Of a DNA stretch of 64,000 bases, positions 48,217 to 58,343 are shown piece by piece. A program made the position numbers and the translations under genes. The stretch covers positions 1-64,000 of the forward strand of contig NZ_JAHHIR010000028.1 of the NCBI RefSeq assembly GCF_018678075.1, read 5' to 3'. This stretch comes from Epibacterium ulvae. GTDB taxonomy: Bacteria > Pseudomonadota > Alphaproteobacteria > Rhodobacterales > Rhodobacteraceae. Position 1 is the stretch's first letter. Every line of letters starts with the position of its first letter. Under the pieces are notes generated by a model. It saw only the letters and a program-made list of their open reading frames with translations. It did not search any database and was not told the origin of the DNA.

Positions 48217-50007
48217 ATGTATCAGAGCTTTGACGTGACAGCCCGCCCCGAACAGGGACCACCACGCTTGCAAAAACTGCGCCGTGAATTGGAGCGCGTG
48301 GAACTCGACGGGTTCCTGATCCCGCGCGCTGACGCCCATCAGGGAGAGTATGTCTCTGAACGGGACGAGCGTTTGGCGTGGGTCACGGGCTTCACCGGAT
48401 CAGCCGGCTTTTGTGCCGCTCTCCGCAACAGCGCCGGCGTTTTCATCGATGGACGCTACCGCTCGCAAGTCAAACAACAGGTTGCGCTCGATTTCACCCC
48501 GGTCCCCTGGCCCGAAGTGTCGCTTGCTGAATGGCTGATAGAACAACTCCCCCAAGGTGGCACAATCGGGTTTGATCCCTGGCATTATTCCGCCGGACAG
48601 ATCGCACAGCTGGAACAGGCACTTAGCGACCACGACATTCACCTCCGACAGAGCGAAAACCTGGTTGATCTGATCTGGGACGATCAACCCGCCGCACCTT
48701 CGCAGCCCGTGACTTTACATCCGGACAGCCAAGCAGGCGAAACCGTTGCGCAGAAAACGCAGCGTCTGTCCGCGAGCCTTAAATCCGCAGGCCAGTCCGC
48801 AGCCGTCTTGACCCTGCCGGACAGCATCATGTGGCTGCTGAATATCCGTGGCTCTGATGTCGCCCATCATCCAGTGGCGCTGTGCTTTGCCGTGTTGCAT
48901 GACACCGGTCGCGTGGACCTTTTTATCGAAGCGGACAAGTTGGCGCAGTCCGACGTGGACCTGGGCCGCGATGTCACCCAACACGCGCCATCCGAGTTTC
49001 TGGATTTCATCGGCGGTTTGAACGGATCGGTTCTGGTCGACAAGGCTACCGTGCCTCAGATCGTCGCCGACCGCCTGGGGACACGGATGCAGGCCGGCGT
49101 CGATCTCTGTGCCCTGCCCAAAGCGATCAAGAACACGGCCGAGGTCGAAGGCAGCGCTGCAGCGCATCTGCGCGATGGGGCTGCAGTGGTTGAACTGTTG
49201 GCTTGGCTCGACACACAAGCGCCGGACAGCTGCACGGAAATCGACATCGTCAAACACCTCGAAGAGTTGCGCCGTCTCGATCCCGCCTTGCGTGAAATCA
49301 GCTTTGACACCATTGCAGGCACCGGGCCCAATGGCGCGATCATGCACTACCGCGTGACCGAAGAGACCAACGCCACGCTGGAAGACGGGCAACTTCTGGT
49401 GTTGGACAGTGGCGGTCAGTATCTGGATGGCACCACCGATATCACCCGCACCATTGCCATTGGCACCCCGGGCGCAGAGGAAGGTGCCTGTTTCACCCGC
49501 GTCCTTCAGGGCATGATCGCCATGTCGCGCCTGCGTTGGCCGCGAGGACTGGCCGGGCGAGACATCGAATGCGTCGGGCGCATGCCCTTGTGGTTGGCCG
49601 AGCAGGACTTCAACCATGGTCTCGGCCACGGGGTTGGTGCCTATCTCAGTGTCCATGAGGGCCCGCAACGCCTAAGCCGCACCAGTGACGTTGCGTTACA
49701 AGAGGGGATGATCCTGTCGAATGAGCCGGGTTATTACCGCGAAGGCGCATTTGGTATTCGCATTGAGAACCTGGTGGTGGTAGAGAAGGCCACTGCCCTG
49801 CCAGGCGGTGATGCAGAGCGCGACTTTCTGTCATGGCGCACTCTGACCTATGCTCCGATAGACCGACGATTGATTGTCGCAGATATGTTGAGCACAGATG
49901 AAAAGGACTGGTTGAACACCTACCATTCCGAGGTCGCAGAAAAGCTTGCGCCGTATCTGACACCGCATGCAAAAGCATGGCTGGCCGAAGCGACGCAGGA
50001 AGTTTGA
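48217..50007 (+). CDS. Aminopeptidase P-family (M24B) Xaa-Pro peptidase, long form
   Basis: 596 residues. Two creatinase-like N-terminal domains (starting LQKLRRELERVELDGFLIPR) precede the catalytic pita-bread fold (about 305-530). Metal ligands appear in LDSGGQYLDGTTDITRT (two aspartates), FNHGLGHGVGAYLSVHEGP (histidine), LSNEPGYY and IENLVVVE (glutamates). A C-terminal M24_C extension follows (RDFLSWRTLTYAPIDRRL). This three-domain form is that of eukaryote-like Xaa-Pro aminopeptidases and is common in alphaproteobacteria. It removes the residue before proline. GGACAGGAG precedes the ATG. Confidence 0.93.
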   Translation: MYQSFDVTARPEQGPPRLQKLRRELERVELDGFLIPRADAHQGEYVSERDERLAWVTGFTGSAGFCAALRNSAGVFIDGRYRSQVKQQVALDFTPVPWPEVSLAEWLIEQLPQGGTIGFDPWHYSAGQIAQLEQALSDHDIHLRQSENLVDLIWDDQPAAPSQPVTLHPDSQAGETVAQKTQRLSASLKSAGQSAAVLTLPDSIMWLLNIRGSDVAHHPVALCFAVLHDTGRVDLFIEADKLAQSDVDLGRDVTQHAPSEFLDFIGGLNGSVLVDKATVPQIVADRLGTRMQAGVDLCALPKAIKNTAEVEGSAAAHLRDGAAVVELLAWLDTQAPDSCTEIDIVKHLEELRRLDPALREISFDTIAGTGPNGAIMHYRVTEETNATLEDGQLLVLDSGGQYLDGTTDITRTIAIGTPGAEEGACFTRVLQGMIAMSRLRWPRGLAGRDIECVGRMPLWLAEQDFNHGLGHGVGAYLSVHEGPQRLSRTSDVALQEGMILSNEPGYYREGAFGIRIENLVVVEKATALPGGDAERDFLSWRTLTYAPIDRRLIVADMLSTDEKDWLNTYHSEVAEKLAPYLTPHAKAWLAEATQEV

Positions 50008-50071
50008 AACCTTCCTGTTACAATCAACGGGCACAAGCCTGTAACACTCTGAACGATTGAGGGATCAAAAC

Positions 50072-50413
50072 ATGAGCGATATCCGCATTCGCAAGATCGA
50101 AGGCACCTGGGTTGTACGCTCCGGGGGCGCTGTTCTGGGGGAGAGCACACGGGTTCTGGAACTGACCGAAGGCGAGTCTGCTCCTGTACATTTCTTCCCC
50201 CGCGATGACATTGCTATGGCGATGTTGGATGAGAACGGCAAAACCGTGGAAGACGCGGACAAAGGCACGGCGACCTATTTCGACATCGTCAACCTGTCCT
50301 CCACCACGCGGGACGCAGCCTGGTCATTCAAGGCACCAACGCCGGCTTTGGCGGACGTAAAGGACTATGTTGCCTTTGCCAAGATCGAAAGTCTGAAGGT
50401 CGAAATGGTCTGA
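50072..50413 (+). CDS. DUF427 domain protein
   Basis: 113 residues. The core VRSGGAVLGESTRVLELTEG, VHFFPRDDIAMAML and a DKGTATYFDIVN strand are the DUF427 signature (single beta-tent fold, function unknown). ATG 50072 follows GAGGGA. A strong terminator ends the transcript 28 bases after the stop. The gene is separated from the peptidase by 64 bases on the same strand and could be its second cistron. Confidence 0.87.
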   Translation: MSDIRIRKIEGTWVVRSGGAVLGESTRVLELTEGESAPVHFFPRDDIAMAMLDENGKTVEDADKGTATYFDIVNLSSTTRDAAWSFKAPTPALADVKDYVAFAKIESLKVEMV

Positions 50414-50440
50414 ACCTCGGCCCACATGACCTGTTCAAGC

Positions 50441-50472
50441 AAAAGCGCACTCCTTGGGAGCTGCGCTTTTTT
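50441..50472 (+). terminator. Rho-independent terminator after the DUF427 gene
   Basis: AAAAGCGCACTCC pairs with GGAGCTGCGCTTTT around TTG (one bulged base), ending in six Ts, a textbook hairpin. Confidence 0.92.
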
Positions 50473-50950
50473 CATGCAACCAACGCAGGTTTTCAACTCA
50501 ACGCAGACCGTGCATTAACGAAATTTAACAAATCTGCGAGCGGTTCAGGCATGATCCGCGCGAATTTGTGAGCTGGTTGTTTCAATAAGTCTTACAACAT
50601 AAATCGCGTTTAACGGACGAAACACGATCATCTGACGATGGCTGATGAAACTCCATCGCGCATTCAATTGCAAAATCTATGAGTGAATCCAAAGCCCTAC
50701 GGGCATGGTCACTATCTGCGTTTGCTCTTTTTATTTCAACCCGTTTGGGATTTACGTCTTGTGGGCACATTTCGCTGTTTTCCGCAAAATTGTGATTAAC
50801 TGCTCGTTCACAATTATTTTTCTTGGTTAACGTCTCCAGATCAAATGAAAGAAACATTTAACCAGTGTGCGATGCAAAAAGATCACAGATTGTGATCGCG
50901 CGTGATGTGGGTGTTTTTCCGCTGATCGCACCCCACCAGACCGGCGCAAA
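50473..50950. other. AT-rich gene-free stretch between DUF427 and the CLC gene
   Basis: About 480 bases, AT-richer than the surroundings. A 91-codon minus-strand frame (50582-50857) is open, and its C-terminal half (NPKRVEIKRANADSDHARRA, LDSLIDFAIECAM) looks protein-like, but the ATG at 50857 has no ribosome site and I know no relative. I therefore leave it as a low-confidence candidate. No RNA gene is recognisable. Confidence 0.45.
50582..50857 (-). CDS. Possible small protein, unrecognised
   Basis: 91 codons if begun at the ATG at 50857. The C-terminal half has the amphipathic look of a real helix (RRALDSLIDFAIECAMEF) and is rich in charged residues, but there is no Shine-Dalgarno before the start and base composition is low in GC. 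It could be a decayed gene or chance. A GTG-started frame at about 50800 overlaps it out of phase. Confidence 0.25.
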   Translation of the reverse strand: MFLSFDLETLTKKNNCERAVNHNFAENSEMCPQDVNPKRVEIKRANADSDHARRALDSLIDFAIECAMEFHQPSSDDRVSSVKRDLCCKTY

Positions 50951-52639
50951 TCAGCTGTGTTCTTCTGCGGCAGCAGCTGCGAGGGCGGAATTATAGGCTT
51001 TGAGCGCATCGATATGGAACAGTGCCCCCAACAATTCGGGGGTGCCATCCGCACCTGCATCCATGATCGGGATGTATTCCAGATCCTGGTCCCGATCAAA
51101 CAAGGGCATGGCACTGTCCAGGGTGGCGGTGACGGGCAGCAGCACGCCATCCGCCATCAAGGTGCGGCACAGCGCCTCTGACGGGCCGCGCGGATCACCC
51201 ATGGGGCGCATCAAGCCTCCGCAATTCTGGAGCGCCAGAACATAGTCCTGTGGGCCCGCCGCGCAGTGGATCCCGCGATTTTCCAACTGGGTGAGAAAGA
51301 ACGAGCGATCCACGACTTGCGACGCAAAGGCGGTGGAGACCGAGATAGCAACCATCACCGCAAGGCCAATCTGCCAATCGCCGGTCAGCTCAAACACGAT
51401 CAACGTGGTGGAAATCGGCGCGCCCAAAACGGCGGCGGCAACGGCCCCCATGCCGGCAAAGGCATAAAGCGTATGAACGCCGGAGACCTCGGGCAATATA
51501 CTGGTGGCAATCCAGCCAAAAGCCAACCCCGTGAGTGCACCAATCATCAAGGCAGGTGAAAAGACGCCGCCGCCCATGCGCCCGCCCATAGTTATGGCGA
51601 CAGCTGCGGTCTTGATGATCACAAACAGAATACATTGCTGCACCGTCAACTGCCCCATCAGGGCAAGCGCGGTGGTCTCATAGCCGACGCCGATAATATG
51701 CGGGAACCAGATCGCGATGAAGCCCAGCAAGGCCCCACAGATCGCTGGACGTAGCCAACGCGGCAGGCCGGATGCGTCCTGAATGGTATTGACCAACTGC
51801 TCGGTAAAGAAAATCGACCGCATCAGGACCACGGCCACAACGCCGCACACTGCGCCCAGCAATAGAAACGCGGGCAGCTCCACATAGAACTGCAGCTCTC
51901 CCGGTGTGACCAGGTCGAATTCGGCAACATTGCCGAACTCCAGACGGTTGATCACGGTGCCCGCAACCGAGGCGATGACGATGGGGGCAAAAGCGTGCAC
52001 CGCGAAATGGCGCAGCACAACCTCAAGCGCGAATAGCGCCCCAGCGATGGGCGCGTTGAAGCTGGCCGACACAGCCCCCGCCACAGCGCAGCCCAGAAGG
52101 TCACGCCCGGTGATCGCATCCGCACGGATCCAATTGCTAACCCAGGTGGAGATGACACCGGCCAGATGCACCACCGGCCCCTCTCGCCCCGAAGACCCAC
52201 CGGTGCTGAGTGTGACAAGCGACGCAAAAGCGGAGGCAAGGCCAGCCCGCCGCTCTACCCGACCGTCGTGCAATGCGGCCCCTTCGATCACATCCGCCAC
52301 CGACCGCACCCGCGCGTCGGGCGTGAAATGATGCAGCACGATCCCCACGATCAGACCGCCACAAGTCGGGATCAACAAGAGCATGTACCAGGGCAGACCA
52401 TCGGCAAAGGAATGGATGAAATCCACGTCCTCGGCCCCATAAGCCCAGGCTTGCAGCCCGTTGATTGCCTTGCGAAAGAACAAGGCCGCAGCGCCCGCCG
52501 AAATCCCGATGACCAGCGCGATCAACCAGAACTGGAACTGGCTAGGCCCCCGTTGACGCAAAACGCGCCATGAGGAGCGCATGGACGAGCGCCAGTCCCG
52601 ATAGAGGGTATGAAGGATCGCGTTAATGGAACGGAGCAT
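50951..52639 (-). CDS. CLC-family chloride channel/transporter with a partial CBS region
   Basis: 562 residues with about ten membrane helices (about 35-450). Ion-path motifs are STGGSSGREGPVVH, where the gating glutamate in GREGP is kept, and GGRMGGGVFSPALMIG. The retained gating glutamate favours a chloride/proton antiporter over a simple channel, although the second (proton) glutamate was not located. The C-terminal about 110 residues (DGVLLPVTATLDSAMPLFDR) look like a single degenerate CBS region. No clear terminator. It stands alone, transcribed in the same direction as recN. Confidence 0.88.
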   Translation of the reverse strand: MLRSINAILHTLYRDWRSSMRSSWRVLRQRGPSQFQFWLIALVIGISAGAAALFFRKAINGLQAWAYGAEDVDFIHSFADGLPWYMLLLIPTCGGLIVGIVLHHFTPDARVRSVADVIEGAALHDGRVERRAGLASAFASLVTLSTGGSSGREGPVVHLAGVISTWVSNWIRADAITGRDLLGCAVAGAVSASFNAPIAGALFALEVVLRHFAVHAFAPIVIASVAGTVINRLEFGNVAEFDLVTPGELQFYVELPAFLLLGAVCGVVAVVLMRSIFFTEQLVNTIQDASGLPRWLRPAICGALLGFIAIWFPHIIGVGYETTALALMGQLTVQQCILFVIIKTAAVAITMGGRMGGGVFSPALMIGALTGLAFGWIATSILPEVSGVHTLYAFAGMGAVAAAVLGAPISTTLIVFELTGDWQIGLAVMVAISVSTAFASQVVDRSFFLTQLENRGIHCAAGPQDYVLALQNCGGLMRPMGDPRGPSEALCRTLMADGVLLPVTATLDSAMPLFDRDQDLEYIPIMDAGADGTPELLGALFHIDALKAYNSALAAAAAEEHS

Positions 52640-52750
52640 ATGAGACAGTGCGTTGTGTATTGGCCTTCACTGTCAACCAGAGCACCTCTAACACATCGTA
52701 AAAATCTGCTTTTTTTTCCGAAGTTTCGAGGTGACAGAGGGGGGGCACGT

Positions 52751-54403
52751 TCAGCTCTCCTGCAGGAGCAGAGCTTTGGCCGCGCCGCGCGCCTCATCCG
52801 TGATCGTGTCGCCAGCGACCATGCGTGCGATCTCATCCACGCGTGCATCATCGGGGAGCGGCACCACCTGCGACAGGGTAATGCCGTTTGTGACCCGTTT
52901 TTGCACCCGCCAGTGATGAGCCCCTTGGGCGGCAACCTGCGGTGAGTGGGTGACCACCAGAACTTGACTGCCATCGGCAAGCGCCCGCAGGCGACGTCCA
53001 ACCGCATCAGCGGTTGCGCCACCGACACCGCGGTCGATCTCATCAAAGATCAGCGTTTTGCTGGCGTCTTCGCCGCGCAGACAGACTTTGAGCGCGAGCA
53101 GGAACCGGCTGAGTTCACCGCCCGATGCGATTTTGTTCAGCGGACCGGATGGGGCGCCGGGGTTGGTGGCCACGGTAAAAGCGACGCTATCGATACCCTC
53201 AGCGCTCGGCTCTGCGGGCGTGATTTCGGTCTGGAACACCGCGCGTTCCATCTTGAGCGGGGAAAGCTCTGCCATGACCGCCCTATCCAGCTTGGCCGCA
53301 TGTTTGCAGCGAGCAGCGCTGAGCTTTTCTGCGGCCGTGTCAAAAGCCGCTTGTGCCGTCCTCAGCGCCTGTTCCTGCTCTTCCAGGTTCTGATCCCCGG
53401 CATCCAACGCAGCCAGCTTTTCGCGCAAACGATCAGCATAGGTCGCAAGCTCATCCGGCAGCACGTCATGTTTGCGCGCCAAGGCACGGATGGCAAAAAG
53501 ACGTTCTTCACAGCTCTCCAGCTCGGTTGGGTCAAAATCAAGGTTGTTCAGAATACGGCCTACGGCGGATTCCGCATCGCCGAGTTCAGCCATCGCGCGA
53601 TCCAAGGATGCCAACGGTTCGGCCAGATCATCGGCCCCCTCGCCGCTGACGCTTTCGAGCCAACGATAGGCCTCGGACATTGTCTGTTCCGCACCGTCAG
53701 TCAGCAAGCCATGGGCGCGCGCAATGTCGCCGCGAATTTTCTCAGCGTTCTGCATCTGACGACGACGGATATCGAGGGTTTCTTCCTCCCCCGGTTCTGG
53801 CGCCAGTTTGTCCAGCTCAGCGACCGCATGGCGCAGAAATTCTTCTTCGGCGCGGGCGGCTTCCAGCGTGGCGCGTGTGGCGTCGACGGCCTTGCGCGCG
53901 GATGACGCCGCTGCCCAGGTTTTGCGGGTCTTGGCCAACAGCGTGTCTGCCTTGGCAAAGTCATCCAACATACCCCGGTGGCCACGCGGGTTCAGCAGGC
54001 CCCGATCATCGTGTTGGCCATGAAGTTCCAGAAGTGTCGCCGACAAAGCGCGCAAAACGTCGCCAGAACAGCGGCGATCATTGACCCAAGCGGTCTTGCG
54101 CCCATCGGCCGTATTCACGCGGCGCAGCAACAGCTCGTCACTGACCGGCAGGCCCGCTTCTTCCAGAACCGCATGGGCTGGGTGATTGTCGGGTAGATCA
54201 AATTCTGCGAGCACTTCACCCTGTTTGGCACCCTGCCGGACCAGTTCCGACCGACCGCGCCAGCCCAAAACAAAACCCAGCGAATCCAAAAGGATAGACT
54301 TCCCTGCACCCGTTTCACCGGTCAAAACATTGAGCCCGGGCTGAAACTGCAGCTCCAGGTGATCAATGATCAACATGTCTCGGATTTCAAGTGCTCGAAG
54401 CAT
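52751..54403 (-). CDS. recN: DNA repair protein RecN
   Basis: 550 residues (E. coli 553). The SMC-like head has Walker A NVLTGETGAGKSILLDSLGF, a coiled-coil middle (about 150-370, e.g. ARAEEEFLRHAVAELDKLA), signature IASGGELSRFLLALK and Walker B KTLIFDEIDRGVGG. It helps repair double-strand breaks. It follows bamD by 27 bases on the same strand, the standard order in this group. Confidence 0.96.
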   Translation of the reverse strand: MLRALEIRDMLIIDHLELQFQPGLNVLTGETGAGKSILLDSLGFVLGWRGRSELVRQGAKQGEVLAEFDLPDNHPAHAVLEEAGLPVSDELLLRRVNTADGRKTAWVNDRRCSGDVLRALSATLLELHGQHDDRGLLNPRGHRGMLDDFAKADTLLAKTRKTWAAASSARKAVDATRATLEAARAEEEFLRHAVAELDKLAPEPGEEETLDIRRRQMQNAEKIRGDIARAHGLLTDGAEQTMSEAYRWLESVSGEGADDLAEPLASLDRAMAELGDAESAVGRILNNLDFDPTELESCEERLFAIRALARKHDVLPDELATYADRLREKLAALDAGDQNLEEQEQALRTAQAAFDTAAEKLSAARCKHAAKLDRAVMAELSPLKMERAVFQTEITPAEPSAEGIDSVAFTVATNPGAPSGPLNKIASGGELSRFLLALKVCLRGEDASKTLIFDEIDRGVGGATADAVGRRLRALADGSQVLVVTHSPQVAAQGAHHWRVQKRVTNGITLSQVVPLPDDARVDEIARMVAGDTITDEARGAAKALLLQES

Positions 54404-54430
54404 GGCCCCGCCCTATTCCTGTACCAGCGG

Positions 54431-55282
54431 TTACAACCATTCCCCTTTGACCGATTGGCGATAGATCTGGCTCAACCAGTTGCCACCGCGGTCTTTGAGC
54501 TTGAGCCCGTTGGAGGTGAGCAGTTTGAAGCTGTCCTCGTACCACTCAGTCGATTGGTAGTTATGACCGAGTACCGCACCGGCGGTTTGCGCCTCATCAG
54601 TCAGGCCGAGCGAAAGGTAGGCCTCGACCAGACGGTGCAGCGCTTCGGCGGTGTGGGATGTGGTTTGGAAATCTTCAACAACCACGCGGAAGCGGTTGAT
54701 CGCCGAGGTGAAGTGCCCCTGGCGCAGATAGTAGCGTCCGATTTCCATTTCCTTGGCCGCGAGGTGGTCAAAGGCCAGGTCGAATTTCAGAATCGCAGAG
54801 CTGGCGTATTCGCTGTCTGGATAAACCTCGATCACTGTCCGCAATGCCTGCAAAGCCTGAAATGTCAGACCCTGGTCGCGGCCGATCTCGTCGATCTGGT
54901 CATAATAGCTGAGCGCCAGCAAATATTGCGCATAGGCCGCGTCGTCATCGGCAGGATAGAAGTCGATAAACCGCTGCGCCGCACCGCGGCTGCTTTCGTA
55001 GTCTTGCCCACCGTGAAAGGTAAAGGCCTGCATAATCAGGGCCTGACGGGCCCAATCGGAATAGGGATAGAGACGCTCAACCTCGGAAAAGAAGTAAGCC
55101 GCATCCTTGTTGCGCTTACGCGCCAGCTCGAATTCACCGCGCTCAAAGATCTGCTGAGGCGTGAAGATTTCGAGGTTTTCCGAACGTACCGCCGCGTCCC
55201 CGTCTGCGCCGCCGCAGCCAGCTAGGACCGCCACCAGAAGAACTGAACCCGCGAATTTTGTGGCCGCTCTGATGCCGAACAT
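54431..55282 (-). CDS. bamD: Outer-membrane assembly lipoprotein BamD
   Basis: 283 residues. The signal ends in the lipobox VLAGC, so the protein is lipid-anchored in the outer membrane. Five TPR repeats follow (IFERGEFELARKRNKDAAYF, YPYSDWARQALIMQAF, YPADDDAAYAQYLLALSYY). BamD with BamA inserts beta-barrel proteins. ATG 55282 follows GAGG; the in-frame codons upstream do not form part of the signal peptide. It is downstream of lpxC behind a terminator, so its expression is at least partly independent. Confidence 0.94.
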   Translation of the reverse strand: MFGIRAATKFAGSVLLVAVLAGCGGADGDAAVRSENLEIFTPQQIFERGEFELARKRNKDAAYFFSEVERLYPYSDWARQALIMQAFTFHGGQDYESSRGAAQRFIDFYPADDDAAYAQYLLALSYYDQIDEIGRDQGLTFQALQALRTVIEVYPDSEYASSAILKFDLAFDHLAAKEMEIGRYYLRQGHFTSAINRFRVVVEDFQTTSHTAEALHRLVEAYLSLGLTDEAQTAGAVLGHNYQSTEWYEDSFKLLTSNGLKLKDRGGNWLSQIYRQSVKGEWL

Positions 55283-55475
55283 ATGTCTAACCTCGTCGTC
55301 ATTCCAACCGGGGCGCACCCCACCGTGCAGGGTCTAGCACAATCATTTGTGGGACAAAATGCCTTTCGCCCCTATCCCGTTCACTTGGCCCGGAATATGC
55401 CGTTTGGTCAAGGGTATGCTGGTCAAGAGAACGCGACCTTTGTCCCCTTTTGTCATACGAAACATGTGACGCAAG

Positions 55476-55497
55476 AAAAAGGCCCGCGTGGCGGGCC
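55476..55497 (-). terminator. Rho-independent terminator after lpxC
   Basis: GGCCCGC (55481-55487) pairs with GCGGGCC (55491-55497), and the A-run 55476-55480 provides the Us on the minus strand, 38 bases past the lpxC stop. Confidence 0.88.
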
Positions 55498-55534
55498 AAT
55501 CGGTTTTTCAATTGTACTTAGAACGACACGCGTT

Positions 55535-56470
55535 TCAGGCGACGCGGCGTTGTTGCGGGATTTCGTCCCACACCAGCCCTTGGCCCGGAAGGCGTGCAAT
55601 CATGATCGGATCGCAGAGAACTTGCTCAACTGCACCGGGCGTATCAAACAGAGCTCGCAGAAGCGTGTTTGTCAGCGAATGGCCCGCACGATCGCCAATG
55701 TAGTGGCCAAAGATTGGACCACCCGCCAGCGCCAGATCGCCCAAGGCATCCAGCATCTTGTGGCGCACCGGTTCATCAGAGTGGCGCAGACCACCACCGC
55801 TTTCGACAGACGTGCCATCAAAGACAACGGCATTTTCACCGGGCACACCACCCAGAGCAAGACCAGCGGCCTGCATCGCATCCACGTCAGAGCGACGGCA
55901 GAAGGTCCGACATTCACAAAGCTCACGGGCAAAGGCCCCGTTGCGCATGTCCATGCTGCGGGTTTGTTGACCGATGGCTCGATCTGCAAAATCGATATGG
56001 AATTCGATCTTCAACCGATCCATAGGTTTCAGCGTGGCCCGCGCGCCTTCGGCGTTGGTGACGCTGACTTCTTTTTTCACGCGATAGGCGGTGATCGGCT
56101 GGGTTTGACGTGCCACACCATGTTGCATGATGCCGCGTACAAAATGCGCAGACGAGCCGTCCATGATCGGAACTTCGGGACCGTCAAGCTCGATCAGAGC
56201 GTTGTGGACCCCACAGCCCGCAAGCGCGGCCATGATATGTTCAACGGTGGAGACGGAGACCTGTGCTGCATTGACAAGGCGCGTACACAGAGGCGAACGT
56301 TCAACAAGGTTCCAGATGGCCGGAACAACAGTGTTACCCAAAGCGATATCAGTGCGTTTAAAAACGATCCCATGCCCCGCAGGTGCCGGGATGAGTTTCA
56401 TACGAACAGGTTCACCTGAATGAAGGCCAACGCCGTCGAAAGTCACCGATGCTTTAAGCGTATTTTGCAC
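55535..56470 (-). CDS. lpxC: UDP-3-O-acyl-N-acetylglucosamine deacetylase LpxC
   Basis: 311 residues (E. coli 305). Zinc and catalytic features: STVEHIMAALAGCGVHNA, a glutamate-rich PIMDGSSAHF, and HKMLDALGDLALAG (two metal ligands). The GVGLHSG start region is clear. It makes the committed step of lipid A synthesis. I chose the GTG at 56470, preceded by CGAGG, because GVGLHSG then lies 12 residues in, as in relatives; ATG 56500 would add ten residues. It follows ftsZ on the same strand with 208 bases between, including a terminator. Confidence 0.95.
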   Translation of the reverse strand: MQNTLKASVTFDGVGLHSGEPVRMKLIPAPAGHGIVFKRTDIALGNTVVPAIWNLVERSPLCTRLVNAAQVSVSTVEHIMAALAGCGVHNALIELDGPEVPIMDGSSAHFVRGIMQHGVARQTQPITAYRVKKEVSVTNAEGARATLKPMDRLKIEFHIDFADRAIGQQTRSMDMRNGAFARELCECRTFCRRSDVDAMQAAGLALGGVPGENAVVFDGTSVESGGGLRHSDEPVRHKMLDALGDLALAGGPIFGHYIGDRAGHSLTNTLLRALFDTPGAVEQVLCDPIMIARLPGQGLVWDEIPQQRRVA

Positions 56471-56632
56471 ACTGTGCCTCGTTCGTTGCAACGATCGCAT
56501 AGATCGCCTGTTCAAAAGAGTTAAGAGTTTCGCAGAAAAGTCACAATTCAATCTTTGTAACGGATTGAAACACGAGTGAAAGAAATAGGCAGATCCCCGC
56601 TCACGCTAAGTTAATTACTTGTTTCAAAACGG

Positions 56633-56652
56633 AAAAGCCGCCTTTCGGCGGC
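56633..56652 (-). terminator. Rho-independent terminator after ftsZ
   Basis: GCCGCC (56637-56642) pairs with GGCGGC (56647-56652) around TTTC, with AAAA at 56633-56636 giving four Us on the minus strand, 27 bases after the ftsZ stop. The T-tract is short, so readthrough to lpxC is possible. Confidence 0.8.
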
Positions 56653-56678
56653 CTTTCAATCGGTAACATCTGAAATAT

Positions 56679-58343
56679 TTAGTTTGCCTGACGGCGGAGA
56701 AACGCTGGAATTTCGATGCGTTCTTGATCCGGGTCACCTTGACGCTGCGGTTGCGGCGCCGGAGCGGCCTGCGGTGCGGCTGCCTGTTGCACCGGCGGTT
56801 GCTGGCGCATCGGGGCGTTTTGACCGTGATCCGGCTGGCTATTGTTGGTCATCCGGTGGATCAGCGAGTTCAACCCAAAACGACGCTGTTCAGCGGCGTC
56901 CTGTTGTGGCGCGGGCTCCGACTGCGGCGCGGCAGCAGGCTGCTTCACTTGCGGGGTCATACGCTGTTGGGGCTGCGCGGCAGCTGCTGCGGCTTGAAGG
57001 CGTTGCAACGCTTCTGGCGACGGGGTGCCGGGCGCAGGTGCCTTGGGCGCAACAAAACCAGGGGTGGTTTCTTGCATGGTATCGGGCTGCGGCTGGAAGT
57101 CGGACACAGCCGGACGATAGGCAGGCGGCGGCAAGCCGTCGTCGCCCATGGGTTCGGCATGTTCGATCACTTGCGGCTCGGGCTCTGCGCTTGCGGCGGG
57201 CTCCATGCCTTCAAACAAGGACGGCTCTTGCGGCTGTGCGACGGGCTCTTCGCCACGGGTTGCTACGTTGTTCAGCTCAAGCGGCGCTGCTTCAGAAGCT
57301 TTGGCTTCGACCGATACGGTTTGCGTCAATGGTGCTGACATCGGGCGACGCGGCACCGGCATGTCGGTGTTCACATCCGTGGCGTCGATACCGGTTGCCA
57401 CGACAGAGACGCGCATCTTGCCGTCCATCTCTGTGTCCAGAGTAGAGCCGACGATGATGTTTGCCTCTGGGTCCACTTCCTCGCGGATGCGGTTGGCGGC
57501 TTCGTCCAGTTCGAATAGGGTAAGGTCGTGACTGCCGGTGATGTTGATCAGAACGCCTTTTGCACCGCGCAGCGAAATCTCGTCCAACAGCGGGTTCGCG
57601 ATGGCCTTTTCGGCCGCCTGAACCGCGCGATCTTCGCCTTCGCCCTCGCCGGTGCCCATCATCGCTTTGCCCATTTCGTCCATCACGGCACGAACGTCAG
57701 CAAAGTCGAGGTTGATCAGACCTGGACGTACCATCAGATCGGTGACGCCTTTGACACCCTGATAAAGAACATCGTCCGCCATCGAGAAGGCTTCGGTAAA
57801 GGTGGTCTTTTCATTCGCCAGACGGAACAGGTTCTGGTTCGGAATGATGATCAGCGTGTCGACAACTTTTTGCAGCGATTCCACACCCTCTTCGGCCTGG
57901 CGCATACGTTTGCCGCCTTCGAATTGGAAGGGTTTGGTCACAACACCAACGGTCAAGACACCCAGCTCACGCGCGGCTTGCGCGATGATTGGGGCCGCCC
58001 CGGTTCCGGTGCCACCGCCCATACCAGCGGTGATAAAGCACATATGCGCCCCCGCCAGATGGTCGACAATCTGTTCAATGCTTTCTTCAGCTGCGGCTGA
58101 GCCAACCGAGGGGCGCGCGCCGGCACCAAGACCTTCGGTGACTTTGACACCAAGCTGCACACGGCTTTTGGCTGAACTTTGTTGCAGCGCCTGTGCGTCT
58201 GTATTGGCAACGACGAATTCGACGCCATCCAGCTCCTTGGCAATCATATTATTCACAGCATTGCCGCCGGCCCCGCCGACACCAAACACCGTGATCCGCG
58301 GCCGCAGTTCTTCTTGTCCGGGCATCGAAAGGTTCAAAGCCAT
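56679..58343 (-). CDS. ftsZ: Cell-division tubulin FtsZ
   Basis: 554 residues. The GTP-binding core (about 1-320) contains [12 protein letters not shown] and the tubulin signature [10 protein letters not shown]. The C-terminus [11 protein letters not shown] is the conserved peptide that binds FtsA and other division proteins. Between them is an unusually long proline/glutamine-rich linker of about 220 residues ([18 protein letters not shown] inside it), as common in Rhodobacterales and Rhizobiales. It forms the division ring. Its ATG at 58343 is 333 bases from the ftsA stop. Confidence 0.97.
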   Translation of the reverse strand: MALNLSMPGQEELRPRITVFGVGGAGGNAVNNMIAKELDGVEFVVANTDAQALQQSSAKSRVQLGVKVTEGLGAGARPSVGSAAAEESIEQIVDHLAGAHMCFITAGMGGGTGTGAAPIIAQAARELGVLTVGVVTKPFQFEGGKRMRQAEEGVESLQKVVDTLIIIPNQNLFRLANEKTTFTEAFSMADDVLYQGVKGVTDLMVRPGLINLDFADVRAVMDEMGKAMMGTGEGEGEDRAVQAAEKAIANPLLDEISLRGAKGVLINITGSHDLTLFELDEAANRIREEVDPEANIIVGSTLDTEMDGKMRVSVVATGIDATDVNTDMPVPRRPMSAPLTQTVSVEAKASEAAPLELNNVATRGEEPVAQPQEPSLFEGMEPAASAEPEPQVIEHAEPMGDDGLPPPAYRPAVSDFQPQPDTMQETTPGFVAPKAPAPGTPSPEALQRLQAAAAAAQPQQRMTPQVKQPAAAPQSEPAPQQDAAEQRRFGLNSLIHRMTNNSQPDHGQNAPMRQQPPVQQAAAPQAAPAPQPQRQGDPDQERIEIPAFLRRQAN

